Positions 1 to 7,363 of a DNA stretch of 32,529 nucleotides are shown here, piece after piece. The notes beneath the pieces were generated by a model. That model saw nothing but the letters and a program-made list of their open reading frames with translations. It made no database searches and was not told where the DNA came from. The stretch's first letter is position 1; each line of letters starts with the position of its first letter. The DNA is from an uncultured Bacteroidales bacterium. Lineage in GTDB: Bacteria; Bacteroidota; Bacteroidia; Bacteroidales; UBA932. The stretch is taken from positions 1 to 32,529 of the forward strand of contig CAMOIT010000001.1 of NCBI GenBank assembly GCA_946616285.1. Reading direction: 5' to 3'. The position numbers and the translations under genes were made by a program.

Positions 1-587
1 GCAAGGGCGTTGCCCTGCGTGCAAAGGGTCAGGGCGCCAAGGTGATAGTTACCGAAGTGGATCCCATAAAGGCCATGGAGGCTGTTATGGACGGCTTCAA
101 AGTTATGCCGATGAAGGACGCCGCTCGCGAAGGTGACATCTTCGTCACCGTTACTGGCTGCGCCGATGTAATCGGCCCGGAAGAATTCCTCCTGATGAAG
201 GACGGGGCCATCTGCTGCAATGCCGGTCATTTCGACGTGGAAGTTGCCGTGGCTAAACTTAAAGCGATGGCTGTCAGGAGTTTCCCTGCCAGGAACAACA
301 TTCAGGGCTACGAGCTCTCCAATGGCAGGAAGGTCTATGTCATCGCCGAAGGCCGCTTGGTGAACCTTGCAGCAGGCGACGGGCATCCCGCCGAAATCAT
401 GGACATGTCCTTCGCCATTCAGGCGCTTAGTGCAGCGTATTTGGCATCGCACCGGGGTCAGGTCGGCACTCTTCTCAACAATGTTCCCGTAGAAATCGAC
501 CGCGAGGTCGCTTTCCGGAAGCTTAAGGACTGGGGGATAAGCATCGACTCGCTTACTCCCGAACAGCATAAATATATCTACGGTTAG
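1..587 (+). CDS. ahcY: Adenosylhomocysteinase (S-adenosyl-L-homocysteine hydrolase), C-terminal part, 5'-truncated by window edge
   Basis: The enzyme hydrolyses S-adenosylhomocysteine to adenosine and homocysteine in the activated-methyl cycle, in the cytoplasm, using bound NAD. The ORF track starts at an internal GTG (42), but the same frame is open from base 3 and reads GKGVALRAKGQGAKVIVTEV, the strongly conserved NAD-binding segment of the family, so the gene enters from the left. Further family blocks are NAGHFDVEV, NNIQGYEL and NLAAGDGHPAEIMDMSFA. About 194 C-terminal residues are present, ending in QHKYIYG, close to the usual KPDHYRY-type tail. The stop at 585-587 is followed after 2 nt by the nhaA start, suggesting co-transcription. 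Family identity is secure; the start and promoter lie outside the window. Confidence 0.95.
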   Translation, partial: KGVALRAKGQGAKVIVTEVDPIKAMEAVMDGFKVMPMKDAAREGDIFVTVTGCADVIGPEEFLLMKDGAICCNAGHFDVEVAVAKLKAMAVRSFPARNNIQGYELSNGRKVYVIAEGRLVNLAAGDGHPAEIMDMSFAIQALSAAYLASHRGQVGTLLNNVPVEIDREVAFRKLKDWGISIDSLTPEQHKYIYG

Positions 588-589
588 TT

Positions 590-2002
590 ATGGCACTGAT
601 TCCTATTTACTGGTGGAATAAGGAAGTACGCAACTTCAAAATATCGCAGGACAGTTTCAAAAAGCAGCCCTGGGCCAACGGCGTGATTCTCCTTGCCTGC
701 GTAGTAGTAGCCATGCTTTTGGCTAACCTTCCCTTTACGAAGCAGCTGTATCACGATTTCCTGCATACTGAGCTTACCATCCATATAGCCTCGCCCGACG
801 GCATAATAGACTGGTTCTTCCCGCGGGACATGACCATGGAGAAATTCATCAACGACATACTGATGGTGATTTTCTTCTTTACAGTAGGCCTGGAAATCAA
901 GCGTGAGGTGGTGTGCGGGGAACTGTCGTCCTTCAAAAAGGCAATCCTGCCAGTCATTGCGGCTTTCGGCGGCGTCATTGCTCCTGCCCTAATTTTCACT
1001 TTCGTCAATAAAGGCACCCTGGCCGCTTCTGGCTGGGGAATTCCGACGGCTACGGATATCGCTTTCGCAGTCGGAATTTTGTCCATTCTTGGCGACAAAG
1101 TGCCGGTGTCTCTTAAGGTTTTCCTTACGGCCCTGGCCATTGCCGACGACCTTATCGCCATCCTTGTGGTGGCGCTGTTCTATGGCGGCAAAATCAACCT
1201 GCTGCTTCTGGGTCTGGCCATTCTGGTGATTCTTTTTGTCGCCCTTATGAAACGCCTTGGCGAAAAACGCATCGGCTTTTATGTCGTGCCGGCCATAATC
1301 GTCTGGTTCTTATTCTATTACAGCGGCATTCATGCCACTATGACAGGCGTTGTCATTGCTATGCTCATCCCAATGGACGCCCGCTACAACAAAGCAAAGT
1401 TCCACAGGCGCGCACGTATTCTGTATGAGGGACTTATAGGCGCCGAAGAGGTTCGGCTCCCCGAAGCCTTCCCCAACGGCCCGGAGCGTTACTATCTGCG
1501 CCGGCTCAGTAGCCTTACCAAGAAGACCATACCACCGTCTTACAGGCTGGAGCACAAGCTCAATCCTTTCGTCAATTTCTTCATAATGCCTATCTTCGCA
1601 CTTGCAAATGCAGGCGTGGAAATAACTGATATATCGTACTTTAACGTTTTCAAAGCAATAGACCCCGTGACTGGAAGCGTTGGGCTTGGCGTTTTCCTCG
1701 GGTTGCTTCTTGGCAAACCTGTCGGAATTACCCTTGCCTCGTGGCTGGCGATTAAGTGTAAAGTTGGCGCTATGCCTGCAAAAGCTTCCTGGCCGATGCT
1801 CTTTGCGGTCGCCTGCCTTGGCGGTATCGGCTTCACCATGTCCATATTCGTAGACACTCTGTCTTTCGCAGGGCCTGGCATCGATCCCGCCGTTACTCAT
1901 CATCTCCGGGACGCCGGCAAGATTGCCGTTCTGCTGGGATCACTGTGTTCAGGGGTTCTGGGGTCTGTGCTTATAACTCTGGTATCAAAAATTAAGAAAT
2001 AA
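590..2002 (+). CDS. nhaA: Na+/H+ antiporter NhaA
   Basis: Inner-membrane sodium/proton antiporter used for pH and sodium homeostasis. The 470-residue product is hydrophobic with many membrane spans and has the family signature TATDIAFAVGILSILG. Asp156 and the pair Asp186-Asp187 (ALAIADDL) match in sequence and spacing Asp133 and Asp163-Asp164 of E. coli NhaA, the ion-binding and pH-sensing acidic residues. The N-terminal membrane block FFTVGLEIKREVVCGEL is also typical. A hydrophilic stretch at about residues 270-320 is longer than in the roughly 390-residue E. coli protein; this longer form is common in Bacteroidota. The ATG lies 2 nt after the ahcY stop, and fabG starts 1 nt after its own stop. 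Confidence 0.96.
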   Translation: MALIPIYWWNKEVRNFKISQDSFKKQPWANGVILLACVVVAMLLANLPFTKQLYHDFLHTELTIHIASPDGIIDWFFPRDMTMEKFINDILMVIFFFTVGLEIKREVVCGELSSFKKAILPVIAAFGGVIAPALIFTFVNKGTLAASGWGIPTATDIAFAVGILSILGDKVPVSLKVFLTALAIADDLIAILVVALFYGGKINLLLLGLAILVILFVALMKRLGEKRIGFYVVPAIIVWFLFYYSGIHATMTGVVIAMLIPMDARYNKAKFHRRARILYEGLIGAEEVRLPEAFPNGPERYYLRRLSSLTKKTIPPSYRLEHKLNPFVNFFIMPIFALANAGVEITDISYFNVFKAIDPVTGSVGLGVFLGLLLGKPVGITLASWLAIKCKVGAMPAKASWPMLFAVACLGGIGFTMSIFVDTLSFAGPGIDPAVTHHLRDAGKIAVLLGSLCSGVLGSVLITLVSKIKK

Positions 2003-2003
2003 T

Positions 2004-2750
2004 ATGGGACTTTTAGACGGAAAAGTGGCGCTCATCACCGGAGCGGCCAGGGGCATCGGCAAGGCCATCGCCCTAAAATTTGCGGCCGAAGGGGCCGATG
2101 TCGCCTTCACCGACCTTGTAATCAACGAAGCGGCCGAAGAAACCATCCGCGAGATTTCGGCTTTCGGCCATAAGGTCAAGGGCTATGCGTCCAATGCTGC
2201 GTCTTTCGATGAAACGCAAGCTGTTGTGGAGCAGGTGGTTAATGATTTCGGCCGGATCGACGTCCTGGTCAACAATGCCGGCATTACCAAGGACGGTCTT
2301 GTAATGCGCATGAGCGAAGCCCAGTGGGATGCAGTCATTGCCGTGAATATGAAATCGGCCTTCAATTTCCTGCACGCCGTGGTGCCCGTGATGGCCCGGC
2401 AGAAAGGCGGCAGCATCATTAACATGGCATCCATCGCCGGACAGACCGGAAATCCCGGACAGGTGAACTATTCCGCCTCCAAGGCCGGTCTCATCGCCAT
2501 GGCCAAGTCCGTTGCAAAAGAAATGGGCCCCCGCGGCATCCGTGCCAACTCCATTGCCCCCGGTTTCATCATTACCGAAATGACCGACGCCCTCCCGCAG
2601 GCAGTAAAGGACGAATACATCAAGCTCATCCCCCTCAAGCGCGGCGGCACCGTGGAAGACATCGCCAACACCGCTCTCTTCCTGGCCTCCGACCTCTCGA
2701 CTTACGTCACTGGCCAGGTCATCGCCGTCAATGGCGGTATGTACTGCTAA
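2004..2750 (+). CDS. fabG: 3-oxoacyl-[acyl-carrier-protein] reductase (SDR family)
   Basis: NADPH-dependent reduction of 3-oxoacyl-ACP in type II fatty acid synthesis, cytoplasmic. The 248-residue product is the normal FabG length. It has the Rossmann motif TGAARGIG (residues 12-19), the NNAG block, catalytic Ser143 (NMASIAG), Tyr156 and Lys160 (YSASK), and the FabG-like C-terminal region ending FLASDLSTYVTGQVIAVNGGM. It starts 1 nt after the nhaA stop, so it is probably translated from the ahcY-nhaA transcript. Other classical SDRs share these motifs, but the overall pattern (IDVLVNNAGITKDGLVMRMS) is that of FabG. A hairpin follows at 2769-2807. Confidence 0.93.
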   Translation: MGLLDGKVALITGAARGIGKAIALKFAAEGADVAFTDLVINEAAEETIREISAFGHKVKGYASNAASFDETQAVVEQVVNDFGRIDVLVNNAGITKDGLVMRMSEAQWDAVIAVNMKSAFNFLHAVVPVMARQKGGSIINMASIAGQTGNPGQVNYSASKAGLIAMAKSVAKEMGPRGIRANSIAPGFIITEMTDALPQAVKDEYIKLIPLKRGGTVEDIANTALFLASDLSTYVTGQVIAVNGGMYC

Positions 2751-2768
2751 GTTTTTGCCTACAATCCT

Positions 2769-2807
2769 GTTACCGGCCCCGGCTGCTTTCGGCTGCGGGT
2801 CGGTAAC
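2769..2807. terminator. Hairpin downstream of fabG, possible terminator
   Basis: GTTACCG at 2769-2775 pairs with CGGTAAC at 2801-2807. G-rich and C-rich inner sequence (CCC against GGG) extends the stem across one mismatch. No T-tract follows, so if it ends transcription it would not be a classical intrinsic terminator; it may equally stabilise the 3' end or be a repeat element. Confidence 0.4.
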
Positions 2808-2888
2808 TGCTTGATATTCATTGTGTTCCTGGTTTCATGTCTGTTCTGTTTGCGCAGACATGATTCCGTGAAGTGCTTGACTATCAGG
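2805..2888. repeat. Hairpin repeat element, copy A (before the P-type ATPase)
   Basis: A perfect 9-bp inverted repeat, TCATGTCTG (2835-2843) and CAGACATGA (2855-2863), encloses the 11-nt loop TTCTGTTTGCG. It is flanked by two related direct repeats, AACTGCTTGATATTCA on the left and AAGTGCTTGACTATCAG (2871-2887) on the right. A second copy with the same layout lies at 4958-5043. The 25 bases after the hairpin agree at about 20 positions between copies in direct orientation, but the loops match only when one is reverse-complemented. Confidence 0.75.
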
Positions 2889-2940
2889 CGAGTGGGTTCT
2901 CGGGCCGATAATTTGCAACCAGGTTGCAGCAGCGGTGGTG

Positions 2941-2948
2941 TATCTTTG
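2941..2948 (+). promoter_or_regulatory. Candidate Bacteroidota -7 box for the P-type ATPase
   Basis: TATCTTTG fits the Bacteroidota TAnnTTTG -7 consensus and lies 22 nt before the ATG at 2971. No TTG is at the ideal 19-21 nt upstream distance; the nearest candidates are TTTG at 2912 (25 nt) and TTG at 2924 (14 nt), so the call is tentative. Confidence 0.4.
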
Positions 2949-2970
2949 CAGCCAGAAAACTCAAAGCATT

Positions 2971-4944
2971 ATGATACACGACGATAATCATTGCGAACAT
3001 TGCCACCATGAGCATGAACATGAAGGGCATGAGCATCATCATCACCATCACGAGCACGAGGGACATGAGCATCACCATCACCACGACGAAGGCGAGGGGC
3101 ATGGCCGGCTGGTAAAAATCATTGCTTCTGCGGTGCTTCTGGCAGCAGCTGTAATAATTGAAAAGCGTACTGACTGGGCAACTTGGCAGTATCTGATGCT
3201 GTTTTTGGTGCCTTATTTAATTGTTGGCTGGGATACTTTGAAGGAAGCGGCCGAAGGCCTGATCCATGGCGAAGCGCTTAGCGAGGATTTCCTGATGAGC
3301 ATTGCAACTCTTGGCGCTTTGGGTATTGGCTTTATGCCAGGGGCCGAAACTCAATTCCCTGAGGCTGTGTTTGTTATGCTTTTCTTCCAGGTCGGTGAGC
3401 TGTTTGAGGAAATGGCCGAAGGAAGATCCCGTAAGTCGATATCTCACCTTATGGATATCAGGCCCGACACGGCTCATGTAATACGCGACGGTGTAGAACA
3501 AACGCTTAATCCTGAGGAGGTTGCAATCGGCGAAATAATACTTGTGAAGCCCGGAGAAAAAGTCCCTGTAGATGGTATCGTAATTGAAGGCTACTCCAGC
3601 CTCGATACAGTTGCCCTTACAGGCGAAAGCGTTCCCCGCAGTATCGCCGAAGGTGACCAGATTCTGTCAGGGTGCGTGAATCTGAACGGAGTTGTGAAGG
3701 TTCGCACTACCAAGGCCTTCGGCGAATCAACTGCCGCTAAAATTTTGGATCTTGTCGAAAACGCTGCCGAAAAGAAGTCCCGGAGCGAGAGCTTCATAAC
3801 CCGTTTTGCTAAAGTCTATACACCTGTGGTTGTGGCACTTGCGCTGATTGTCGCTATTGTTCCCGGCATAATAACAGGCGAATGGGCTACCTGGATATAC
3901 CGTGGTCTGATGTTCCTGGTAGTGAGCTGCCCTTGCGCCTTGGTAATATCCGTTCCGCTCACTTTCTTCGGCGGCCTTGGCGGAGCCTCCAGAAAGGGCA
4001 TACTGATCAAGGGCTCCAACCTTCTTGATACTCTTTCCAAGATAGATACTGTTGTCTTTGATAAGACCGGAACCCTTACCGAAGGCGTGTTTGAAGTGAC
4101 CGCCGTACATCCGGAAGTACTTGATAAAGAAGAGCTTTTGCATCTTGCTGCGCATGTCGAGAGGCATTCGACCCATCCTATAGCGATGGCTTTGCGCAAC
4201 GCTTTCCCCGGGGAGGCCGACGGCTGCGAAGTGACTGGGATTGAAGAGCTGGCCGGTCATGGTGTAATCGCCAATGTCAATGGCAAGCGCGTGGCGGTTG
4301 GCAACAGCAAGCTGATGGAAAAGGAAGGCGCCGCCTGGCATCCCTGCCACCATGCCGGCACCATCGTACATGTCTCAGTAGATGGCACTTACGCCGGACA
4401 TGTTGTGATTAGTGACCGCGTAAAGGAGTCATCGGCCGATGCCATTAAGGCATTGAAAGGTGCTGGTGTGCTCAGGACGGTCATGCTGACCGGCGACCAG
4501 GAGACCGTTGCTTCGGCGGTGGCGTCCGAACTTGGCCTGGACGAGTTCCATGCCGGTCTTCTCCCCGCCGACAAAGTGTCTGAGGTTGAGCGACTTATCG
4601 CAGAAGGTACTCTGGCTTTCGTCGGCGACGGCATCAACGATGCACCCGTTTTGACCCGGGCCGATGTCGGTATCGCAATGGGCGCACTCGGCTCAGACGC
4701 CGCCATCGAAGCTGCGGACATAGTGCTGATGGACGATAATCCCTCGAAGGTGGCATCGGCCATCCGTATTGCCCGCCGAACCCTTCGCATCGCCAGGGAA
4801 AACATCTGGTTCGCGATTGGCATCAAGGTTCTGGTACTGCTGCTTGCCGCTCTGGGCATTGCAACGATGTGGATGGCAGTCTTCGCCGATGTGGGCGTCA
4901 CCGTCCTGGCCGTCCTGAACGCCATGCGCGCCCTCCGCGGCTAG
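2971..4944 (+). CDS. Heavy-metal-translocating P-type ATPase, Zn2+/Cd2+/Pb2+ class, His-rich N-terminus
   Basis: Inner-membrane metal efflux pump, probably exporting zinc, cadmium or lead. The start at ATG 2971 is preferred over the track's GTG at 2935 because a promoter-like box lies between them. The 657-residue product has a very His/Glu-rich cytosolic N-terminus (about residues 9-48) containing an imperfect tandem repeat of HEHEGHEHHHHH, and no CxxC heavy-metal-associated domain. It then shows the actuator TGES, the CPC metal motif in a membrane segment (about residue 320), the phosphorylation site DKTGT (about 364), the nucleotide-binding HP motif (STHPIA, about 401), and GDGINDAP (about 552). 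DVG in the last membrane segment (AVFADVGVTVLAVLNAM) is typical of the P1B-2 ZntA class. The gene stands alone, bracketed by the two hairpin repeat copies. Confidence 0.93.
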   Translation: MIHDDNHCEHCHHEHEHEGHEHHHHHHEHEGHEHHHHHDEGEGHGRLVKIIASAVLLAAAVIIEKRTDWATWQYLMLFLVPYLIVGWDTLKEAAEGLIHGEALSEDFLMSIATLGALGIGFMPGAETQFPEAVFVMLFFQVGELFEEMAEGRSRKSISHLMDIRPDTAHVIRDGVEQTLNPEEVAIGEIILVKPGEKVPVDGIVIEGYSSLDTVALTGESVPRSIAEGDQILSGCVNLNGVVKVRTTKAFGESTAAKILDLVENAAEKKSRSESFITRFAKVYTPVVVALALIVAIVPGIITGEWATWIYRGLMFLVVSCPCALVISVPLTFFGGLGGASRKGILIKGSNLLDTLSKIDTVVFDKTGTLTEGVFEVTAVHPEVLDKEELLHLAAHVERHSTHPIAMALRNAFPGEADGCEVTGIEELAGHGVIANVNGKRVAVGNSKLMEKEGAAWHPCHHAGTIVHVSVDGTYAGHVVISDRVKESSADAIKALKGAGVLRTVMLTGDQETVASAVASELGLDEFHAGLLPADKVSEVERLIAEGTLAFVGDGINDAPVLTRADVGIAMGALGSDAAIEAADIVLMDDNPSKVASAIRIARRTLRIARENIWFAIGIKVLVLLLAALGIATMWMAVFADVGVTVLAVLNAMRALRG

Positions 4945-4957
4945 TTCTTGCTCCGAA

Positions 4958-5043
4958 CGTAAAGCGTTGATTTTCAGCTAAATCCTTAGTTCATGTCTGC
5001 GCAAATAGAGCAGACATGAATACGTGAAGTGGTTGATTATCAG
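4958..5043. repeat. Hairpin repeat element, copy B (before comF)
   Basis: A perfect 10-bp inverted repeat, TTCATGTCTG (4990-4999) and CAGACATGAA (5011-5020), encloses the 11-nt loop CGCAAATAGAG. It is flanked by direct repeats AAAGCGTTGATTTTCAG (4961-4977) and AAGTGGTTGATTATCAG (5027-5043). The flanks align with copy A at 2805-2888 in direct orientation, while the loop is the reverse complement of the copy A loop at 9 of 11 positions. Confidence 0.75.
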
Positions 5044-5054
5044 CGTTTTGCGTT

Positions 5055-5085
5055 TTTGCCGGTTGTCGGGAAAGCGGTATTTTTG
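5055..5085 (+). promoter_or_regulatory. Bacteroidota-type promoter for comF
   Basis: TTTG at 5055-5058, a 19-nt spacer, then TATTTTTG at 5078-5085: an exact TTTG-N19-TAnnTTTG match. Only 7 nt separate the -7 box from the ATG at 5093, so the transcript would have almost no leader if that start is used. Confidence 0.6.
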
Positions 5086-5092
5086 TGCCGAT

Positions 5093-5875
5093 ATGATACG
5101 TGAGATGCTGGATTTGATGATGCCGAGGGAGTGCCTGGTGTGCGGGAGGCGGCTGGGCGCTAAGGAGGAGCATTTGTGCCTGTACTGCGCGGTGGATTTG
5201 CCGATGACGTACTTCTGGGAGAGGGCGCATAACCCTATGGCCGATCAGTTCAATGCGCTTTTGGAACAAATGCGTCAGGCCGAAACTGAGGAGGGTGATG
5301 TAGGCCGGGTAGACGAGGCCGAGTGGGGGACCGATAACGATACCGGGGCGAGAGAACGGATGGAGTATGCAAGGGCTTGTGCGTTAATGTTTTACCATCA
5401 TGAGAATCCTTTCAAACACATTCCGAAGGCGTTGAAGTACGACGGGAATATTAAGGCAGGGCGGTATTATGCGACGATGCTTGGGAGAAAGATGGCGGAA
5501 AGCGGCAATTGGGGGGATGTGGATTTGGTTATTCCGGTGCCGCTGCATTGGTTCAGGCGATACAGGCGCGGCTATAATCAGGCGGAGGTTATAGCAAAAG
5601 CTGTCGCAAGGGAATTAGGTGCCAGATTCCGGTCCGACATTCTGTGCCGAAAGCACAGGACGAAATCGCAGACTAAGCTGGATGCAGCCGCGAGGTTAAG
5701 GAATGTGCAGGGGGTGTTCGGGGTGAAGAAGCGATGCGCTGCAACGCATGTGCTCATTATCGACGACACGTTCACGACGGGAGCCACATTATGTGCGTGC
5801 TATTTTGCTGTGAGACAGGCGTTTGGGCCGAATGTCAGGATTTCAGTGGCGACACTTGCCGTGGTGCAGGCATAA
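5093..5875 (+). CDS. comF: ComF family protein (phosphoribosyltransferase-like)
   Basis: ComF-type proteins combine a zinc-ribbon start with a phosphoribosyltransferase fold; in competent bacteria they assist uptake or processing of transforming DNA. From ATG 5093 the product has 260 residues. CLVCGRRL followed by LCLYC (about residues 14-35) forms the zinc motif. The block VIPVPLHWFRRYRRGYNQAE is the family hallmark, and IIDDTFTTGAT (about 220-231) is the PRPP-binding loop. An acidic segment around residues 60-85 (EEGDVGRVDEAEWGTDNDTG) appears to be an insertion compared with typical members. The track's GTG at 5024 lies inside the upstream repeat and before the promoter, so it is rejected; ATG 5105 is an alternative. 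The gene converges on rsmE with a 76-nt gap and no clear terminator. Confidence 0.88.
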   Translation: MIREMLDLMMPRECLVCGRRLGAKEEHLCLYCAVDLPMTYFWERAHNPMADQFNALLEQMRQAETEEGDVGRVDEAEWGTDNDTGARERMEYARACALMFYHHENPFKHIPKALKYDGNIKAGRYYATMLGRKMAESGNWGDVDLVIPVPLHWFRRYRRGYNQAEVIAKAVARELGARFRSDILCRKHRTKSQTKLDAAARLRNVQGVFGVKKRCAATHVLIIDDTFTTGATLCACYFAVRQAFGPNVRISVATLAVVQA

Positions 5876-5951
5876 ATATAGCGGTGCCATAGGCATAACG
5901 TGCACAAACAAGGGCCGTGGACCTTGGCGTGGACTGCCGATGCTGTGTGGG

Positions 5952-6761
5952 TTACATGTACCTGAAATAAACGGCTTCGGCGGCGGTGACGGCGGCGGTT
6001 TCCGTCCTGAGGCGGGATGTGCCAAGGTGCACGGGGATGTATCCGTGCTCAAGCGCAAGCTTGGCTTCGGCGGGGGAGAAGTCCCCTTCGGGGCCGATTA
6101 ATACCGTCACGTCCTGTCCGGAATACCCCTCCAGGGCCTCCCGGATGCTGATCCGAGGCACGGAAGGGTCCTCGAAGCAGTAGGCTATGAGGCGAAGCGG
6201 GGCGGCGGTGCTATGGCCGTCGCCAGTCCCGACGTTGCTGTGGGAACCGGCGGCATCAGCATCGCCATGCGAACCGCGGGTGTCAGTACCGGCCTTGTCG
6301 CCGGAAAGGATAAAATCCTTCACGCTCACGGGTTCCATAATCTCCGGAATCCGCGCCTTAAGCGACTGCTTGGTGGCGGATAGTGCAATGCGCAAGGCCC
6401 TTTCGGTCTTATAGACCTTCCTTTCCGAATGTTCCCCGATAAGCGGTGCAATCACGTCTACGCCTATTTCAGTGGCTTTTTCTAGGAACCACTCGAAGCG
6501 GTCGTTGTTCTTGGTGGGGCAGCAGCCGATGCAAAGCCTGTACGGATGCCCGCCGAAGCCTTCCTCGACAGAAAGCACCCGGGCCGAAGCACCTTTGGGG
6601 CTGTCGTCAAGCAACTGGCAGTGGTAAAGCGTTCCTTTGCCGTCAATCACGTCTATCGGATCCCCGGTGCGGTGTCGCAGTACCCTGACGCAGTGGGCGC
6701 TTTCCTCGGCGTCCAACCTGCACTCCAGCGGAGATACTTCGTATGCGTAAAACAGTTCCAT
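5952..6761 (-). CDS. rsmE: 16S rRNA (uracil(1498)-N(3))-methyltransferase RsmE
   Basis: SPOUT-class methyltransferase that modifies U1498 of 16S rRNA using S-adenosylmethionine. The start ATG at 6761 overlaps the tsaC stop by 1 nt (TGATG); the track's 6764 is a GTG just before it. The 269-residue product has the N-terminal PUA-like region (HCVRVLRHRTGD), then GCCPTKNNDRFEWFLEKATE and the SPOUT knot IGPEGDFSPAEAKLALEHG with LGTSRLRTETAAVTA near the C-terminus. A low-complexity Gly/Asp/His/Ser stretch of about 35 residues (roughly bases 6200-6306) interrupts the region between VKDFIL and RLIAYCFED, which is normally short. It is the last gene of the minus-strand housekeeping operon. Confidence 0.93.
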   Translation of the reverse strand: MELFYAYEVSPLECRLDAEESAHCVRVLRHRTGDPIDVIDGKGTLYHCQLLDDSPKGASARVLSVEEGFGGHPYRLCIGCCPTKNNDRFEWFLEKATEIGVDVIAPLIGEHSERKVYKTERALRIALSATKQSLKARIPEIMEPVSVKDFILSGDKAGTDTRGSHGDADAAGSHSNVGTGDGHSTAAPLRLIAYCFEDPSVPRISIREALEGYSGQDVTVLIGPEGDFSPAEAKLALEHGYIPVHLGTSRLRTETAAVTAAEAVYFRYM

Positions 6762-7363
6762 CACTTACGGATAATCTCTATTTCGCCGCGAAGCCCCACT
6801 TTCAGAATCTGGGACGCTTTCCCGGTGGAATCAGTGTCCACTGACGGCGGAACCACGAAATCGACAGCCTCCTTAATCTCAGCCGGAATCTCCGAAAAAC
6901 GTTTGGGCGTAGGCTCTCCGGAAATATTGGCCGAAGTGCTCACAATGGGTCTTCCGAACTTGAAAACCAGCTGCCTGCACCATTCCATCAGTGGAATCCT
7001 GATACCCACGCTGCCGTCTTCGGCAACCGTTGACGCGGCAAGGTGCCAGCGGTCCCCGGCGTCTCCCGGCAAGCCGCAAATGGCTGAAGGATAGATGATT
7101 GTCATAGGTGCATCGTTCACTTCCACAAGGTCCACCGCAATTGAAGGAATCTCCTTGACGTACTTAGCCACCATGTCCAGGTCCGACGCCAGCAGCACCA
7201 GCGACTTTGAATCGGCCCGCTTTTTAATTTCAAATATACGGGCCACTGCGGCAGGGTTGGTTGCATCGCAGCCGAGACCCCACACCGTGTCTGTGGGATA
7301 AAGTATTGTGCCGCCTTCGCGCAGTGTCTTAAGTGCTTCAGCGAGAATTTCTTCCGGTTTCAT
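6761..7363 (-). CDS. tsaC: Threonylcarbamoyl-AMP synthase (TsaC/Sua5/YrdC family)
   Basis: Makes threonylcarbamoyl-AMP from threonine, bicarbonate and ATP for the t6A37 modification of ANN-decoding tRNAs, in the cytoplasm. The start at ATG 7363 is chosen because the family begins with a sequence like MKPEEILAEALKTLREGG; the extra 23 residues in the track are the frame shadow of the upstream EEP gene. The product is 200 residues with GGTILYPTDTVWGLGCDA, KKRADSKSL and the later VSTSANISGEPTP block. It overlaps the EEP gene by 26 nt and rsmE by 1 nt. It is the short YrdC-only form; a Sua5 C-terminal domain is absent. Confidence 0.92.
   Translation of the reverse strand: MKPEEILAEALKTLREGGTILYPTDTVWGLGCDATNPAAVARIFEIKKRADSKSLVLLASDLDMVAKYVKEIPSIAVDLVEVNDAPMTIIYPSAICGLPGDAGDRWHLAASTVAEDGSVGIRIPLMEWCRQLVFKFGRPIVSTSANISGEPTPKRFSEIPAEIKEAVDFVVPPSVDTDSTGKASQILKVGLRGEIEIIRK

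Noticed and set aside
751-1161. Long minus-strand ORF inside nhaA, and similar antisense ORFs inside most genes
   Set aside because: Shadows of the real frames: composition follows the sense codons, no family motifs and no promoters.
3007-3085. CRISPR-like or microsatellite array in the ATPase start
   Set aside because: It is the coding repeat of His/Glu codons in a continuous reading frame.
3727-4371. 214-residue minus-strand ORF opposite the P-type ATPase
   Set aside because: Antisense to well-conserved ATPase motifs (CPC, DKTGT); the peptide has no recognisable pattern.
5823-6101. Gly-rich 92-residue ORF between comF and rsmE
   Set aside because: Overlaps the 3' ends of both genes and is the complement of the RsmE alanine/valine-rich C-terminus.
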